The notes: generated from the letters alone by a model not told the origin. Shown: positions 18,391-28,269, numbered from the stretch's first letter. The stretch is 64,000 nt of DNA from Nocardia asteroides (GCF_900637185.1 NZ_LR134352.1:6810001-6874000), one strand, 5' to 3'. Program-made: numbers and translations.

Positions 18391-19646
18391 TCGCGCAGCC
18401 CGGCGGACCACAGCGCGAAGTCGTGGCCGCCGGGCAGCTCGCGCAGCCGCACGTCCATCCCGGCGTCCCTGGCCGCCTGGTACATCCGCTCGACCTGCGG
18501 GCGGAATTCCGCGTCGTCGGCGCCCACCACGAACGCTCCCGCCGAATCCGGAAAGCGCTGCGTGCGTAGGAGATCGAGCGGATTGACCCGCAGCAGCGCG
18601 GCGGTATCGCCGCCGAAGGCCGCGTCGACCGTGCGCTGCCGGTCGCCCAGCGTCGGCTCGTCCTGCCCGGACAGGTCCAGAAAGGTCGGGTACACCTGCG
18701 GACAGTTGGTGGCCAGTTGCAGCGAGCAGGTCCCGCCGTAGGACAACCCGCCCACCGCCCATGCCCGCGGATCCGGGTCGATCTGAAGGTTGGCCCTGGT
18801 CCAGGCGGGCACGTCGACCGCGAGATAGGTGGCGACATTGCCGAGCCGCGAGTCCAGGCACAGCGGATTCGCCAGCTGACTCCCGGTGCCGTCGGCGACC
18901 ACGACCACCGGCGCCAGCCCCTCGTGCGCCGCGGCGAACTCGTCCATGGTCCGGGCCAGCCGGCCACCGACGAACCAGTCCTCCGGCGCGCCCGGGTTCC
19001 CGGCCAGCAGTACCAGCACCGGCAGCAGCGGTCGCGGATCGGCGAAATACGCGGGCGGCAGGTAGATCTGGGCATCTCTCGCCTCGAAGCCCGACGCGGT
19101 GGGCGGAATGCTCGCGGAGAGCACCTTGCCGTGCGCGGGCAGCCCCGCGGGCGCGTGCCACACCGAGGTCAGCGGCCGCCCGGTCACCACCTCGGCGGTG
19201 CGGGTCAGCTGATCGGCCGCGACGTGATCGAGCTCGTCGACGCCGAAGACGGTGCCGACCGTCGGATAGGAGGCGTAGATCAGGTTGATCCGGACGCCGA
19301 CCGCGACCAGCACGGCCGCCGCGGCCAGTACCGTCACCACCGCTGTCCACACCCGTCTGCGCACCAGGATCCGCGGCACCACCAGCAGCACCGCCGCCAC
19401 CGCGATCCCGATCAGCACGTACACCGAGACGGCGATCGGATCCGACAGCGGCCGCCACACCTCCTCGACGACCAGATACAGCGCCGTGGTGAACACGGCG
19501 GCGGTGAGCACCACGATCGGCGCGGTGACCGTCACATAGCGGCGCGACCGGGCGATCAGCAACCACACCGCACCCAGCACGCCGAGCACCGTGAGCGTCA
19601 CCGGGAGCCACCCGGTGAGCAACGACAGATCGGTGAGCCTCGTCAT
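18348..19646 (-). CDS. Membrane-anchored alpha/beta-hydrolase esterase, mycolyltransferase-like
   Basis: A 432-residue protein with four N-terminal membrane segments (about 12-32, 41-61, 73-93, 100-118) followed by an alpha/beta-hydrolase domain of the esterase D/antigen 85 superfamily. The nucleophile is S302 in GGLSYGG, and a late PGGHDFALW supplies the likely histidine. The hydrolase portion should face outside the membrane. In mycolic-acid bacteria related proteins transfer or cleave mycolates; here this is inference. The gene is alone on its strand. Confidence 0.78.
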   Translation of the reverse strand: MTRLTDLSLLTGWLPVTLTVLGVLGAVWLLIARSRRYVTVTAPIVVLTAAVFTTALYLVVEEVWRPLSDPIAVSVYVLIGIAVAAVLLVVPRILVRRRVWTAVVTVLAAAAVLVAVGVRINLIYASYPTVGTVFGVDELDHVAADQLTRTAEVVTGRPLTSVWHAPAGLPAHGKVLSASIPPTASGFEARDAQIYLPPAYFADPRPLLPVLVLLAGNPGAPEDWFVGGRLARTMDEFAAAHEGLAPVVVVADGTGSQLANPLCLDSRLGNVATYLAVDVPAWTRANLQIDPDPRAWAVGGLSYGGTCSLQLATNCPQVYPTFLDLSGQDEPTLGDRQRTVDAAFGGDTAALLRVNPLDLLRTQRFPDSAGAFVVGADDAEFRPQVERMYQAARDAGMDVRLRELPGGHDFALWSAGLRDQLPWLATRLGITP

Positions 19647-19769
19647 CGCTGACCTCCACAGATGCCGAACCCTCTGGCGCGAGCCGGTCCGGGACGCGAC
19701 CGGATGACATACCGTACACAGACGACTTCACCGCGCCCGTGCGGCGCACTCGCAGCAAAGGGTGGATCG

Positions 19770-21872
19770 ATGGACGACGACACAGCTGCCACCGCACCGG
19801 CCCCGCCGGGCCCGCTCGCCGGCGTGGGCGCCGTCCTGCGCCGGGTGCCGTTCACGATCGCCTTCCTCGCCCTGGTCGTCGTGCTCGGCGTCGCGACCGG
19901 CGGGCTCTGGCACAGGCTCGACGGCCGCGCCTGGTTCCACGACATCGCCTACGGCTGGCCCGCGCTCACCGAGGGCAAGTGGTGGACGCCGTTGTCCGGC
20001 TGGCCCTTCGGGCTCACCCCGTTCCAGTACGTCACCATGGCGGTGTTCTTCGCGATCGCGGTCGGCTGGACCGAGTGGCGGCTCGGCACCGCGCGCACCG
20101 CGCTGGTGTGTGTGAGCGGGCAGCTGATCGGGGTGCTCGGCGCCGCGCTGACGGTGGGGCTGCTCGCGCACACCCACCTGGGCTGGGCCGACCGGCTCGC
20201 CGACGTCCGCGACGTCGGATTCACCACGGCGGCCATCGCGGGCCTGGCCGCGGTGTCGGCCACCCTGCGCTCGCCGTGGCGGCTGCGGGTCCGCGCCGCG
20301 CTGGGCGCGTGGGTGGCCATCACCTTCCTGTTCGAATCCACCTTCGCCGATCTCATGCACGTGCTCGCCGCGGCGGTGTGGCTACCGCTGGGCGAGAAGC
20401 TGTTCAGCCGCGGCGAGCACGGTTTCTGGCCACGGACCCGGCGCGAGGTCCGGATGCTCGCGTTCGTGGGCCTGCTGGTGATCGCCGCGGCCTCGGTGCT
20501 GGTGTACTTCTTCCCCGGCGACAGCCTGCTCGGCCCCACCGCGGAGGAACGGGGTTCGCTGGGCAGCACGATCCTCACCGTGGTGGTGATCGCGGTGGTC
20601 GCCGACCAGCTGCGCAAGGGCAGGCGCTGGGCCTGGTGGGTCGCCCTCGGCTACGGCGCGCTGCACGTGACGCTCACGCTCGTGCTGCTGGGCGTGGCGA
20701 TCGGCACCGACTACCGGACCACCGGCGCGGTCACGGTGGGCACCGCGCTGCTGTGGGCCGGTGAGGTGGCGCTGCTCTACGGCGGACGCGGCGCGTTCCG
20801 GGTTCCGGTGCGGCGCAAGATCTCCGGCGGCGCGCTGTCGGGCACCGAGCCCGGCGACGCCGTGCGCGCCCTGCTCGCGCGCTACGGCGGCAGCACCATG
20901 TCGTGGATGACCACCTGGCCGGAGAACAAGTACTGGTTCGCCGACGACGGCGAACGCTACGTGGCCTACCAGCGGCACGCGGGCACCGTCGTCGCGCTCA
21001 CCGACCCCGTCGGCCCGCCGGACCTGCTGCCCGACACCATCGCCCGCTTCACCGACGGGTGCGAGGCCGAGGGTCTGGTGCCGTGCCTGTTCTCCACCAC
21101 GCGGACGGTCGCGGACCTGGCCGCCGAACTCGGCTGGCGCAGTGCGCAGATCGCCGAGGACACCATCGTGGATCTGCCCCAGCTCGAGTTCAAGGGCAAG
21201 GCCTGGCAGGACATCCGCTCCGCGATCAACAAGGCGGGCAAGGAGGGCATCGAGTTCCGGCTGGTACAGCTGGACGACGAACCGTTCGCGGTGCTGGCGC
21301 AGGTCCGCGCGATCTCGGAGGAATGGGTGGGCGAGAAGGGCCTGCCGGAAATGGGTTTCACCCTCGGCGGCGTCGAGGAGGCGCTCGACCCGGCCGTGCG
21401 GGTGGGCCTCGCGGTCGACGCCGAGGGCAGCGTGCACGGCGTCACCTCGTGGCTGCCGGTGTTCGGCGCCGGTGACCAGATCCGCGGCTGGACCCTCGAC
21501 GTGATGCGCAGGCGCCCCGACGGCTTCCGGCCGGTGATCGAGTTCCTGATCGCCTCGGCCTGCCAGGCCTTCAAAGAGGAAGGCGCCGAGATCGTTTCGC
21601 TCTCGGGCGCACCGCTGGCCCGGACTGCGGGCGCCGACGGCGCCGAGCCGATCGATCGTCTGCTCGAAGGGCTCGGCGCCGCGATGGAGCCGTACTACGG
21701 TTTCCGGTCGCTGCACACGTTCAAGGCGAAGTTCCAGCCCCGCCACGAACCGGTGTTCCTGTGCTACCGCGACGAAGCCGACCTGCCCCGGATCGGGATC
21801 GCGCTGACCAAGGCGTATCTGCCCGAGGTCTCGGCCAAGGACCTGATGGCGCTCGGCGCCGCAGGCCGCTGA
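19770..21872 (+). CDS. DUF2156/MprF-like membrane protein (phosphatidylglycerol lysyltransferase domain)
   Basis: A 700-residue protein: an N-terminal region of about nine membrane segments with a rhomboid-like pattern, then a cytoplasmic C-terminal DUF2156 double-GNAT domain (from about 345). Conserved elements include YWFADDGERYVAYQRHAGTVVALTDPVG, FKGKAWQDIRSAINKAGKEG, KGLPEMGFTLGG and the end SLHTFKAKFQPRHEPVFLCY, as in MprF/LysX aminoacyl-phosphatidylglycerol synthases. Those transfer an amino acid from tRNA onto membrane lipid, giving resistance to cationic peptides. The ATG at 19770 follows AAGGGTGG; an upstream start at 19662 is less likely. Confidence 0.8.
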   Translation: MDDDTAATAPAPPGPLAGVGAVLRRVPFTIAFLALVVVLGVATGGLWHRLDGRAWFHDIAYGWPALTEGKWWTPLSGWPFGLTPFQYVTMAVFFAIAVGWTEWRLGTARTALVCVSGQLIGVLGAALTVGLLAHTHLGWADRLADVRDVGFTTAAIAGLAAVSATLRSPWRLRVRAALGAWVAITFLFESTFADLMHVLAAAVWLPLGEKLFSRGEHGFWPRTRREVRMLAFVGLLVIAAASVLVYFFPGDSLLGPTAEERGSLGSTILTVVVIAVVADQLRKGRRWAWWVALGYGALHVTLTLVLLGVAIGTDYRTTGAVTVGTALLWAGEVALLYGGRGAFRVPVRRKISGGALSGTEPGDAVRALLARYGGSTMSWMTTWPENKYWFADDGERYVAYQRHAGTVVALTDPVGPPDLLPDTIARFTDGCEAEGLVPCLFSTTRTVADLAAELGWRSAQIAEDTIVDLPQLEFKGKAWQDIRSAINKAGKEGIEFRLVQLDDEPFAVLAQVRAISEEWVGEKGLPEMGFTLGGVEEALDPAVRVGLAVDAEGSVHGVTSWLPVFGAGDQIRGWTLDVMRRRPDGFRPVIEFLIASACQAFKEEGAEIVSLSGAPLARTAGADGAEPIDRLLEGLGAAMEPYYGFRSLHTFKAKFQPRHEPVFLCYRDEADLPRIGIALTKAYLPEVSAKDLMALGAAGR

Positions 21873-21873
21873 C

Positions 21874-22560
21874 TCAGCCGACCGCGACCGGGGTGACCCG
21901 GGCCAGTACGTCGGCGGGCACGTCGAGGCCGGGCTCCAGGTTGTCCGCGTCGATCGGCTCGCCCCAGACCTGCCGCAGCGGCAGCACCCCGGCCCAGACG
22001 CCGCCGGTCGCGATGTCGGCCGTGTCGTCGTTGGGGCCGCCGGTGCGCACCTTCACCGAGGCCTCGGTGAGGTCGAGCGCGAGCACCATCGTCGCGGCCA
22101 TCTCCTTGCGGTTGGGCGGGCGCACCCGGTCCCAGGAGCCGGGCGCCGCCTGCTCGACGATCGCCCGCAGCGCGGCCGTGCGTTCGGCCTCGTCGGTGAC
22201 GAGCGTCGCCCGGCCGCGGATGACCGCCGAGCGGAAGTTCATCGAGAAGTGCATGGCCGAGCGGGCGTACACCAGGCCGTCGACGTGGGTCACCGACAGC
22301 GAGATGTCGGTGTCGATCGCGGCGCGCATATTGCCCGCGCCGGTGGATCCGTGCAGGTACAGGGTGTCGCCGAGCCGGCCGTAGATGGTCGGCAGCACCA
22401 CCGGCGAGCCGCCGAGCAGCACGCCGAGGTGGCAGACCAGACCGGCGTCGAGCACCGCGTCCAGTGCGGCGCGATCGGCCACGCCGCGTTCCTTGGCCCG
22501 GGTGAGGGTCGTTCGCGGGGTCGGCGACAAAGGGGTGCGGGAAGCGTCGTGCGTGGTCAT
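21874..22560 (-). CDS. Pyridoxamine 5'-phosphate oxidase-like FMN-binding protein
   Basis: A 228-residue split-barrel flavin-binding protein. The segment VCHLGVLLGGSPVVLPTIYGRLGDTLYLHGSTGAGNMRA is characteristic of the NimA-like/PNPOx group, and a second conserved patch reads HFSMNFRSAVIRGRATLV. The physiological substrate is unknown; relatives reduce nitroimidazoles or act in vitamin B6 metabolism. It is divergent from a MocR regulator with a shared palindrome between, an arrangement common for MocR targets. The start MTTHDASRT gives the normal length. Its stop is 1 bp from the convergent MprF-like gene. Confidence 0.85.
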   Translation of the reverse strand: MTTHDASRTPLSPTPRTTLTRAKERGVADRAALDAVLDAGLVCHLGVLLGGSPVVLPTIYGRLGDTLYLHGSTGAGNMRAAIDTDISLSVTHVDGLVYARSAMHFSMNFRSAVIRGRATLVTDEAERTAALRAIVEQAAPGSWDRVRPPNRKEMAATMVLALDLTEASVKVRTGGPNDDTADIATGGVWAGVLPLRQVWGEPIDADNLEPGLDVPADVLARVTPVAVG

Positions 22561-22578
22561 AAGATGAGCTTCGCCGGA

Positions 22579-22605
22579 GAAGTGGCCTGGAAACAGGTCC
22601 ACTTC
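22579..22605. promoter_or_regulatory. Inverted repeat between FMN protein and MocR regulator
   Basis: GAAGTGG-CCTG-GAAA-CAGG-T-CCACTTC: a 7-bp and a 4-bp perfect inverted repeat with one extra T, in the 79-bp divergent gap. A MocR/autoregulatory operator is the simplest reading. Confidence 0.55.
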
Positions 22606-22639
22606 GCCAGAAGATCAACAGGCCAATTCGAGGTGGACG

Positions 22640-24049
22640 ATGCTGGACGACCTCCCGATCCCGCTCGACCGGGCGGCGGCCGAACCGCTGTCGGTGCAGG
22701 TCGCCGATGCCCTGCGGGCCGCGGCCACCGGCGGAGTACTGCGCGTGGACGACCGCTTGCCGTCCTCGCGCGCCCTCGCGAGCCGGCTCGGCGTGAGCCG
22801 GGCCGTGGTGTCGGCCGCCTACGACCAGCTGCACGCCGAGGGCTGGCTCACCGGCCGCCGCGGCTCCGGCACCTACCTGAGCACGGCCCCGGCCGCCGCG
22901 CCGCCGCGCACCGCGCCGGGCCTCGACGCCGAGCCCGTGGCCGATCTGCTCGACCTCGGACCGGGGGCACCGTGCGCCGAGGCGGTCGACCCCGCCGCCT
23001 GGCGCCGTGCCTGGCGCGCGGCGGGTGACCAGCCCGCCGACGCCCGCAGGGACCGCGCGGGTGAACCCGCGTTCCGCCGCGCCGTCGCCGAGCACCTGCT
23101 GCGCCACCGGGGACTGGCCGCGGACGGCGCCGCGGTACTGGCCACGGCGGGCACCAGCGCCGCCGTCGGCGAACTGGCCTGCGCGCTGCTGCGCCCCGGC
23201 GACGCGGTCGCGATCGAAGACCCCGGCTACCTGCGCGCGGTCGGCGCGTTCCGGGCCGCGGGCATCCGGGTGCTTCCGGTGCCCGTCGACGCCGACGGCC
23301 TGCGCGTCGAGGACATCCCCGACGGCGTGCGCGCGGTGTATTGCACACCGGCGCACCAGTTTCCGCTCGGCGCCCGGATGCCCGCGGCGCGGCGGGTGGA
23401 GCTGGTCGAATTCGCCAGGGCACGCGGCATCTTCGTCATCGAGGACGACTACGACGGCGAATTGCGCTATGACACAGCGCCACTGCCGCTGCTGGCCTCG
23501 ATCGCCCCCGACGTGGTGGTGCACCTCGGCACCACCAGCAAGATCATCGCCACCACCCTCGGTGTCGGCTGGCTCGTCGCGCGGCCCGACATCACGGCGG
23601 CGGTGCTCGCCTACCGGACCACCACCGGCACCGCGCCGAGCCCGGCCGGACAGCGGGTGCTCGCCGAGTTCGCCCGGCACGGCGACCTGGCCCGGCACCT
23701 GCGCAGGCTGCGCCGGGTGGTGCCACCCCGCCGTGCCCTCGTCGTCGCGGAGCTGGCCCGGCGCGGGCTCCCGGTGATCGGGGACGACGCGGGCTCGCAC
23801 GTGGTGGTCGAACTGCCCGGCGCCGCCGCCGAACAGCGGGCGATCGCCGCCGCCCACGCCCGCGGGGTGCTGCTCGACGGCCTGGCCCGCCACCATCTGG
23901 GCGCCGCGCACCGGTTCGGCGTCGCCATCGGCTACACCGCGGCGAGCGCGGCCGAGCTGGCCACGGCCATGCCGATCGCCGCCGACTGCCTCGCCGCGGC
24001 GGCCGGGCCACGGTCCGCGTCCACCCCACCCGTGGCGACGCGGTCGTAG
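22640..24049 (+). CDS. MocR-type PLP-dependent transcriptional regulator
   Basis: A 469-residue GntR-aminotransferase fusion. The winged helix is at about 15-85 (LPSSRALASRLGVSRAVVSAAYDQLHAEGWLTGRRGSGTYLS) and the fold-type I aminotransferase domain follows from about 110. The PLP-binding lysine is K301 in TTSKIIATTLG, and EDDYDGELRYD carries the usual aspartate. MocR proteins sense pyridoxal phosphate or amino-compounds. Divergent from a PNPOx-like flavoprotein, so a PdxR-like role in B6 balance or a role specific to that flavoprotein is likely. Confidence 0.9.
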   Translation: MLDDLPIPLDRAAAEPLSVQVADALRAAATGGVLRVDDRLPSSRALASRLGVSRAVVSAAYDQLHAEGWLTGRRGSGTYLSTAPAAAPPRTAPGLDAEPVADLLDLGPGAPCAEAVDPAAWRRAWRAAGDQPADARRDRAGEPAFRRAVAEHLLRHRGLAADGAAVLATAGTSAAVGELACALLRPGDAVAIEDPGYLRAVGAFRAAGIRVLPVPVDADGLRVEDIPDGVRAVYCTPAHQFPLGARMPAARRVELVEFARARGIFVIEDDYDGELRYDTAPLPLLASIAPDVVVHLGTTSKIIATTLGVGWLVARPDITAAVLAYRTTTGTAPSPAGQRVLAEFARHGDLARHLRRLRRVVPPRRALVVAELARRGLPVIGDDAGSHVVVELPGAAAEQRAIAAAHARGVLLDGLARHHLGAAHRFGVAIGYTAASAAELATAMPIAADCLAAAAGPRSASTPPVATRS

Positions 24050-24117
24050 AGTGGAGCCCAGGCCCACGCGGGTCGCTGTTCGGGCACTACCCCTCCGACC
24101 ATCGAAGTGGTGAGCAC

Positions 24118-24363
24118 ATGAACGATCAGGACATTCTGGCGCGAATCAAACAGCTGGTCGACGACGAGCACGCGCTGCGCGCCAAGGCCACCGCGGGCGA
24201 GATCGACCCGGTCGCCGAACGGCAGCAGCTGGCGCAGCTGGAAGTGATGCTCGATCAGGCGTGGGATCTGCTGCGGCAACGCCGGGCCCGCTCCGGCGCC
24301 GACGAATCCCCCAACGACACCGAGATGCGCTCGCCGCGTCAGGTCGAGGGCTATCTGCAGTGA
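24118..24363 (+). CDS. DUF2630 family protein
   Basis: An 81-residue acidic, helical protein (MNDQDILARIKQLVDDEHALR) matching the actinobacterial DUF2630 family of unknown function. Its TGA overlaps the GTG start of the flavoprotein gene, so the two are coupled. No catalytic motif is visible. Confidence 0.8.
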   Translation: MNDQDILARIKQLVDDEHALRAKATAGEIDPVAERQQLAQLEVMLDQAWDLLRQRRARSGADESPNDTEMRSPRQVEGYLQ

Positions 24364-25799
24364 CCGACGCCGACTACGACGTCATCGTCCTGGGCGCGGG
24401 CCCGGCGGGTGAGAACGCCGCCGCCTACGCCGTCGCGGGCAGCGATCGCACCGCCGCGCTCGTCGAGCGGGAGCTGTTCGGCGGCGAATGCAGCTACTGG
24501 GCGTGTATTCCCAGCAAGGCGCTGCTGCGGCCCGGCGCAGTCCTGAGCCTGGGCCGGTCCATGCCGGGCGTCACCGCCGCCGGACCGCAGGTCGCCGACG
24601 TCCTCGCCCGCCGCGACACCTTCGTCCACGACCACGACGACGAATCCCAGGTCGACTGGGTGAAATCGGCGGGCATCGAGCCGGTCCGCGGGTCCGGCCG
24701 GCTCGTCGGCGAACGACTCGTCGAGGTCGACACCGGCGACGGTGTGCGCGTCCTGCGGGCCCGGCACGCCGTCGTCCTGGCCACCGGCACCACCGCCGCG
24801 ATCCCGGACACGCCCGGCCTGCGCGACGCGCTGCCCTGGACCTCCCGCGACGTCACCAATCTGACCATCGTCCCGCGCCGGGTCGCGGTCATCGGCGGCG
24901 GCGTCGTCGCCTGCGAGGCCGCCACCTGGCTGGCCGAACTGGGCGCCGAGGAAGTCACCATGCTCGTGCGCGGCGACCGGCTGCTGCCGCGTGCCGAACC
25001 GTTCGCCGCCGAACTGATCCTGCGCGGCCTGCGCGACACCGGCGTGGTCACCGTGCGGCTGCACACCGAGCCGAGCCTGATCGCCCGCCGCGACCCGGTC
25101 GCCACCGGCGTCGGCGCCATCCACGGCGGGCCGGTCACCCTCGTCCTCGACGACGGGGAACTCGAGGTCGACGAGATCGTCGTCGCCACCGGCCGCGCCC
25201 CGGCCACCGGCGGACTCGGCCTGGACAGCGTCGGCCTGCCCGACGGCTATGTGGAGGTCGACGATCAGCTGACCGTCCGCTCGGTGCCCGGCGACTGGCT
25301 CTACGCCGTGGGCGACGTGAATCACCGTGCGGCACTGACCCACATGGGCAAGTACCAGGCCAGGGTGTGCGGCGACGTGATCGCCGCGCGCGCCGAGGGC
25401 AAGCCGCTCGACGGTCCGCGCTACGCCGCGAGCGCCGACCACGGGCAGGTGCCGCAGGTGGTGTACACCGCGCCGGAGCTGGCCTCGGTCGGGCTCACCG
25501 AACAGGACGCGCGCAAGGCCGGATTCGCCGTCGACACCGTGGAGCTGGATATCGCGGTGGCGGGCTCGTCGCTGTCGCGCGACGACTTCCACGGCCGCGC
25601 CAAACTCGTCATCGACGCCGCCGCGGACCGCCTGCTCGGCGCCACCTTCGTCGGCCCCGACATGGGCGAGCAGCTGCACGCCGCCACCATCGCGGTGGTC
25701 GGTGCCGTGCCGCTGGAGACGCTGTGGCACGCGGTACCGGCGTTTCCCGCCGTCAGCGAGTTCTGGCTGCGGCTGCTGGAGGCCAGGCGCGACCGGTGA
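24360..25799 (+). CDS. Class I pyridine nucleotide-disulfide oxidoreductase with altered C-terminal motif
   Basis: A 479-residue flavoprotein starting at GTG. FAD motif GAGPAG (12-17), redox pair C44-x4-C49 in GGECSYWACIPSKALL, NAD(P) motif GGGVVACEAA near 180, and the second FAD motif YAVGDV near 319. In lipoamide dehydrogenases a catalytic His-Glu lies in HPTxSE near the end; here the matching stretch reads FPAVSE, so the histidine is phenylalanine. This argues against a standard lipoamide dehydrogenase or mercuric reductase and for a quinone- or other small-molecule-reducing relative. Confidence 0.85.
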   Translation: MTDADYDVIVLGAGPAGENAAAYAVAGSDRTAALVERELFGGECSYWACIPSKALLRPGAVLSLGRSMPGVTAAGPQVADVLARRDTFVHDHDDESQVDWVKSAGIEPVRGSGRLVGERLVEVDTGDGVRVLRARHAVVLATGTTAAIPDTPGLRDALPWTSRDVTNLTIVPRRVAVIGGGVVACEAATWLAELGAEEVTMLVRGDRLLPRAEPFAAELILRGLRDTGVVTVRLHTEPSLIARRDPVATGVGAIHGGPVTLVLDDGELEVDEIVVATGRAPATGGLGLDSVGLPDGYVEVDDQLTVRSVPGDWLYAVGDVNHRAALTHMGKYQARVCGDVIAARAEGKPLDGPRYAASADHGQVPQVVYTAPELASVGLTEQDARKAGFAVDTVELDIAVAGSSLSRDDFHGRAKLVIDAAADRLLGATFVGPDMGEQLHAATIAVVGAVPLETLWHAVPAFPAVSEFWLRLLEARRDR

Positions 25800-25800
25800 C

Positions 25801-26670
25801 CTACTTGAGCAACCGCGACATCCGCCGGTCCGCGAGCACCTTGCCGCCGGTCTGGCAGGTGGCGCAGTACTGGAACGAGCGCTCGGCGTAGGACACCTCG
25901 CGCACCACGTCACCGCACACCGGGCACTTCTCGCCGGTGCGCGCGTGGACGCGCATCCCGGATCGCTTCTCGCCCTTGAGCCGGGCCGCGTCCTGGCCGA
26001 CCGAGCGCGCCACCGCGTCGAGCAGGACCTCCCGCATCGCCGCGTACAGCTGCGAAACGGTCTCCGCCGGCATGGTTTTCGTATTGGCGAAGGGCGAGAT
26101 CTTGGCGGTGTGCAGTATCTCGTCGGAGTAGGCGTTGCCGATTCCGGCGAGCAGGGTCTGGTCCACCAGCGCGGTCTTGATCCGCTGCGAGGTGCCGCGC
26201 AGCAACGCGGCGAACTCGTCCTCGGTCACCGCCAGCGCGTCCGGCCCGAGCCGCGCGATACCGGGCACCGCCTTCGGATCGTCGACGATGTAGACGGCCA
26301 GCCGCTTCTTCGTTCCCGCCTCGGTGAGGTCGATCGCCGGCGTGGCGCCCTCGGGGGTGAAGAAGTGCACCCGCAGCGCCAGCGGCGACTTGCCGCCCGG
26401 TTTCGGCGGCAGCGGATTCGGTTCGTCCACCCAGCGCAGCCAGCCGCCACGCGAGAGATGGGTGATCAGCCACAGCCCGCCGCAGTCCATGCCCAGGAAC
26501 TTGCCCCACCGGTTCGCGCCGGTGACATCGCGTCCGGACAGCGCCGTGACGGGCGGGTCGAACGTCTTCACCGCGCTCAGCGCCGCCACGTCGACACGCC
26601 CCACCACCGCGCCGACCGCGTGGTCCCGCAGGAACTGCGCCAGCGCCTCTACCTCGGGTAGCTCGGGCAC
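25801..26670 (-). CDS. Fpg/Nei family DNA glycosylase
   Basis: A 289-residue base-excision repair enzyme that removes oxidised bases and nicks the abasic site. It begins PELPEVE, with the catalytic proline at position 2 and glutamate at 3, has the helix-two-turn-helix region with [12 protein letters not shown], and ends with a zinc finger C249/C252/C269/C272. [12 protein letters not shown] is in the place of the Fpg MTGRL segment. This divergent actinobacterial branch includes Fpg2/Nei-like proteins, so substrate preference is open. The gene begins 9 nt after the cobF stop, so the two may be co-transcribed. Confidence 0.9.
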   Translation of the reverse strand: MPELPEVEALAQFLRDHAVGAVVGRVDVAALSAVKTFDPPVTALSGRDVTGANRWGKFLGMDCGGLWLITHLSRGGWLRWVDEPNPLPPKPGGKSPLALRVHFFTPEGATPAIDLTEAGTKKRLAVYIVDDPKAVPGIARLGPDALAVTEDEFAALLRGTSQRIKTALVDQTLLAGIGNAYSDEILHTAKISPFANTKTMPAETVSQLYAAMREVLLDAVARSVGQDAARLKGEKRSGMRVHARTGEKCPVCGDVVREVSYAERSFQYCATCQTGGKVLADRRMSRLLK

Positions 26671-26679
26671 CCGGCCAGT

Positions 26680-27420
26680 TTATCGGCTCCGCAGCAGGTA
26701 CACGTCCATGATCCAGCCCTTGGCCGCGCGCAGCTCGGCCCGGCGGGTCAGGATCCGCTGCTCCACCTCGCGCAGCGGGCCCTCGATCAGGGTCTCGTCG
26801 GGCATGCCCAGGTAGGCGCCCCACCAGATGTGCACGTCGTCACCGGGGATCTCGGTGAACGAGCAGTCGCCGTCGAGCATCACCACGGTCGAGCCCGGGC
26901 CCAGGCCTTCCTCGCGCAGCCTGCGCCCGGTGGTCACGTGGACCGGCTCGCCGATCCGGTGCAGCACCACGCGATGCCCGGCGGCCAGGGCGGCGACGCT
27001 GGTGACGCCGGGGATCACCTCGTAGTCGAAGGCCGAGCGGCCGCGCGCCAGGACCAGTTCGACCATCCGCAGGGTGCTGTCGTAGAGGGCGGGATCACCC
27101 CACACCAGGATCGCGCCCACCCCGTCGACCTCGTCGAACGCGGCCGCGAGCAGGGCAGCGCGGCGCTCGTGCCAGTCCTGGACCACCCCGGCGTAGTCGT
27201 CGGGGGTGCGGTCGCGCGGCGGGTCGGCGATCTCGACGATCCGATGCGGACCCGGCACGTGCTCGGTGAGGATCGCGGTGCGGACGTCGACGAGTTCCCG
27301 CTTCTCGGCGCCCTTGCCGATGACGAAGAACGCGTCGGCGTGTCGCATGGCCTTGATCGCCTGCATCGTCACCTGGTCGGGGTCACCGGCACCGATACCG
27401 ATCACGTAGAGCTTGCGCAT
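26680..27420 (-). CDS. cobF: Precorrin-6A synthase (deacetylating)
   Basis: A 246-residue SAM-dependent methyltransferase of the tetrapyrrole methylase fold, acting in aerobic cobalamin synthesis: C1 methylation with loss of acetate from precorrin-5. Shown by the N-terminal [19 protein letters not shown], the SAM-binding [29 protein letters not shown], and the CobF-specific [15 protein letters not shown] near the end. It stands alone, away from any other cob gene in the window. Confidence 0.93.
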   Translation of the reverse strand: MRKLYVIGIGAGDPDQVTMQAIKAMRHADAFFVIGKGAEKRELVDVRTAILTEHVPGPHRIVEIADPPRDRTPDDYAGVVQDWHERRAALLAAAFDEVDGVGAILVWGDPALYDSTLRMVELVLARGRSAFDYEVIPGVTSVAALAAGHRVVLHRIGEPVHVTTGRRLREEGLGPGSTVVMLDGDCSFTEIPGDDVHIWWGAYLGMPDETLIEGPLREVEQRILTRRAELRAAKGWIMDVYLLRSR

Positions 27421-27465
27421 ACGCGGAGAGCTTGCCAGGTGCCGCGCCCACTAGAATCGCCAGGC

Positions 27466-28269
27466 GTGGCCACCCCTGATACGCAGTACGAGGATCTGCT
27501 CCGGCACGTGCTGGAGGACGGCACGCCCAAAGCGGATCGGACCGGCACCGGAACCCGCAGCATCTTCGGGCACCAGCTGCGCTACGACCTGGCCGAGAGC
27601 TTCCCGCTGATCACCACCAAGCGGGTGCACATGAAGTCCATCGCCTACGAGCTGCTGTGGTTCCTGCGCGGCGACTCGAATGTGTCCTGGCTGCGGGAAC
27701 ACGGCGTCACCATCTGGGACGAGTGGGCCGACCCCCAGGGCGAGCTGGGCCCGGTCTACGGCGTGCAGTGGCGCTCGTGGCCGACGCCCGACGGCACCCA
27801 CATCGACCAGATCTCCCAGGTCCTGCACACCCTGCGCACCGACCCGGATTCGCGCCGGATGATCGTGTCGGCCTGGAACGTGGCCGAGCTGGACAAGATG
27901 GCCCTGGCCCCCTGCCACGCGTTCTTCCAGTTCTACGTGGCCGACGGCAAGCTGTCGTGCCAGCTCTACCAGCGCAGCGCCGATCTGTTCCTCGGCGTGC
28001 CGTTCAATATCGCCAGCTACGCGCTGCTCACCCTGATGGTGGCCCAGCAGACCGAGCTGGAACCGGGCGAGTTCATCTGGACCGGCGGCGACGTGCACAT
28101 CTACGACAACCACGTGGACCAGGCGCGCGAGCAGCTCGGCCGCGAGCCCTACCCGTTCCCGCAGCTGCACCTGCGCCCCGCCACCAGCCTGTTCGACTAC
28201 ACCTACGAGGACATCGAGATCACCGGTTACCGGCACCACCCGGCCATCAAGGCGCCGGTGGCGGTGTGA
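27466..28269 (+). CDS. thyA: Thymidylate synthase
   Basis: Makes dTMP from dUMP with methylenetetrahydrofolate. The 267-residue length is standard. Catalytic C150 lies in [13 protein letters not shown]; the phosphate-binding RTGTGT is near the N-terminus and [13 protein letters not shown] carries the arginine pair; the [17 protein letters not shown] and [11 protein letters not shown] segments are intact. Starts with GTG. The stop overlaps the GTG of the dihydrofolate reductase gene, coupling production of dihydrofolate to its recycling. Confidence 0.97.
   Translation: MATPDTQYEDLLRHVLEDGTPKADRTGTGTRSIFGHQLRYDLAESFPLITTKRVHMKSIAYELLWFLRGDSNVSWLREHGVTIWDEWADPQGELGPVYGVQWRSWPTPDGTHIDQISQVLHTLRTDPDSRRMIVSAWNVAELDKMALAPCHAFFQFYVADGKLSCQLYQRSADLFLGVPFNIASYALLTLMVAQQTELEPGEFIWTGGDVHIYDNHVDQAREQLGREPYPFPQLHLRPATSLFDYTYEDIEITGYRHHPAIKAPVAV

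Noticed and set aside
19684..19703. CCGGTC/GACCGG inverted repeat before the MprF-like gene
   Set aside because: A 6-bp GC-only repeat is expected by chance in this DNA and no regulator gene adjoins it.
19662..19769. Upstream start for the MprF-like gene
   Set aside because: The extra 36 residues are poorly membrane-like and lack a ribosome-binding site, while AAGGGTGG fits the ATG at 19770.
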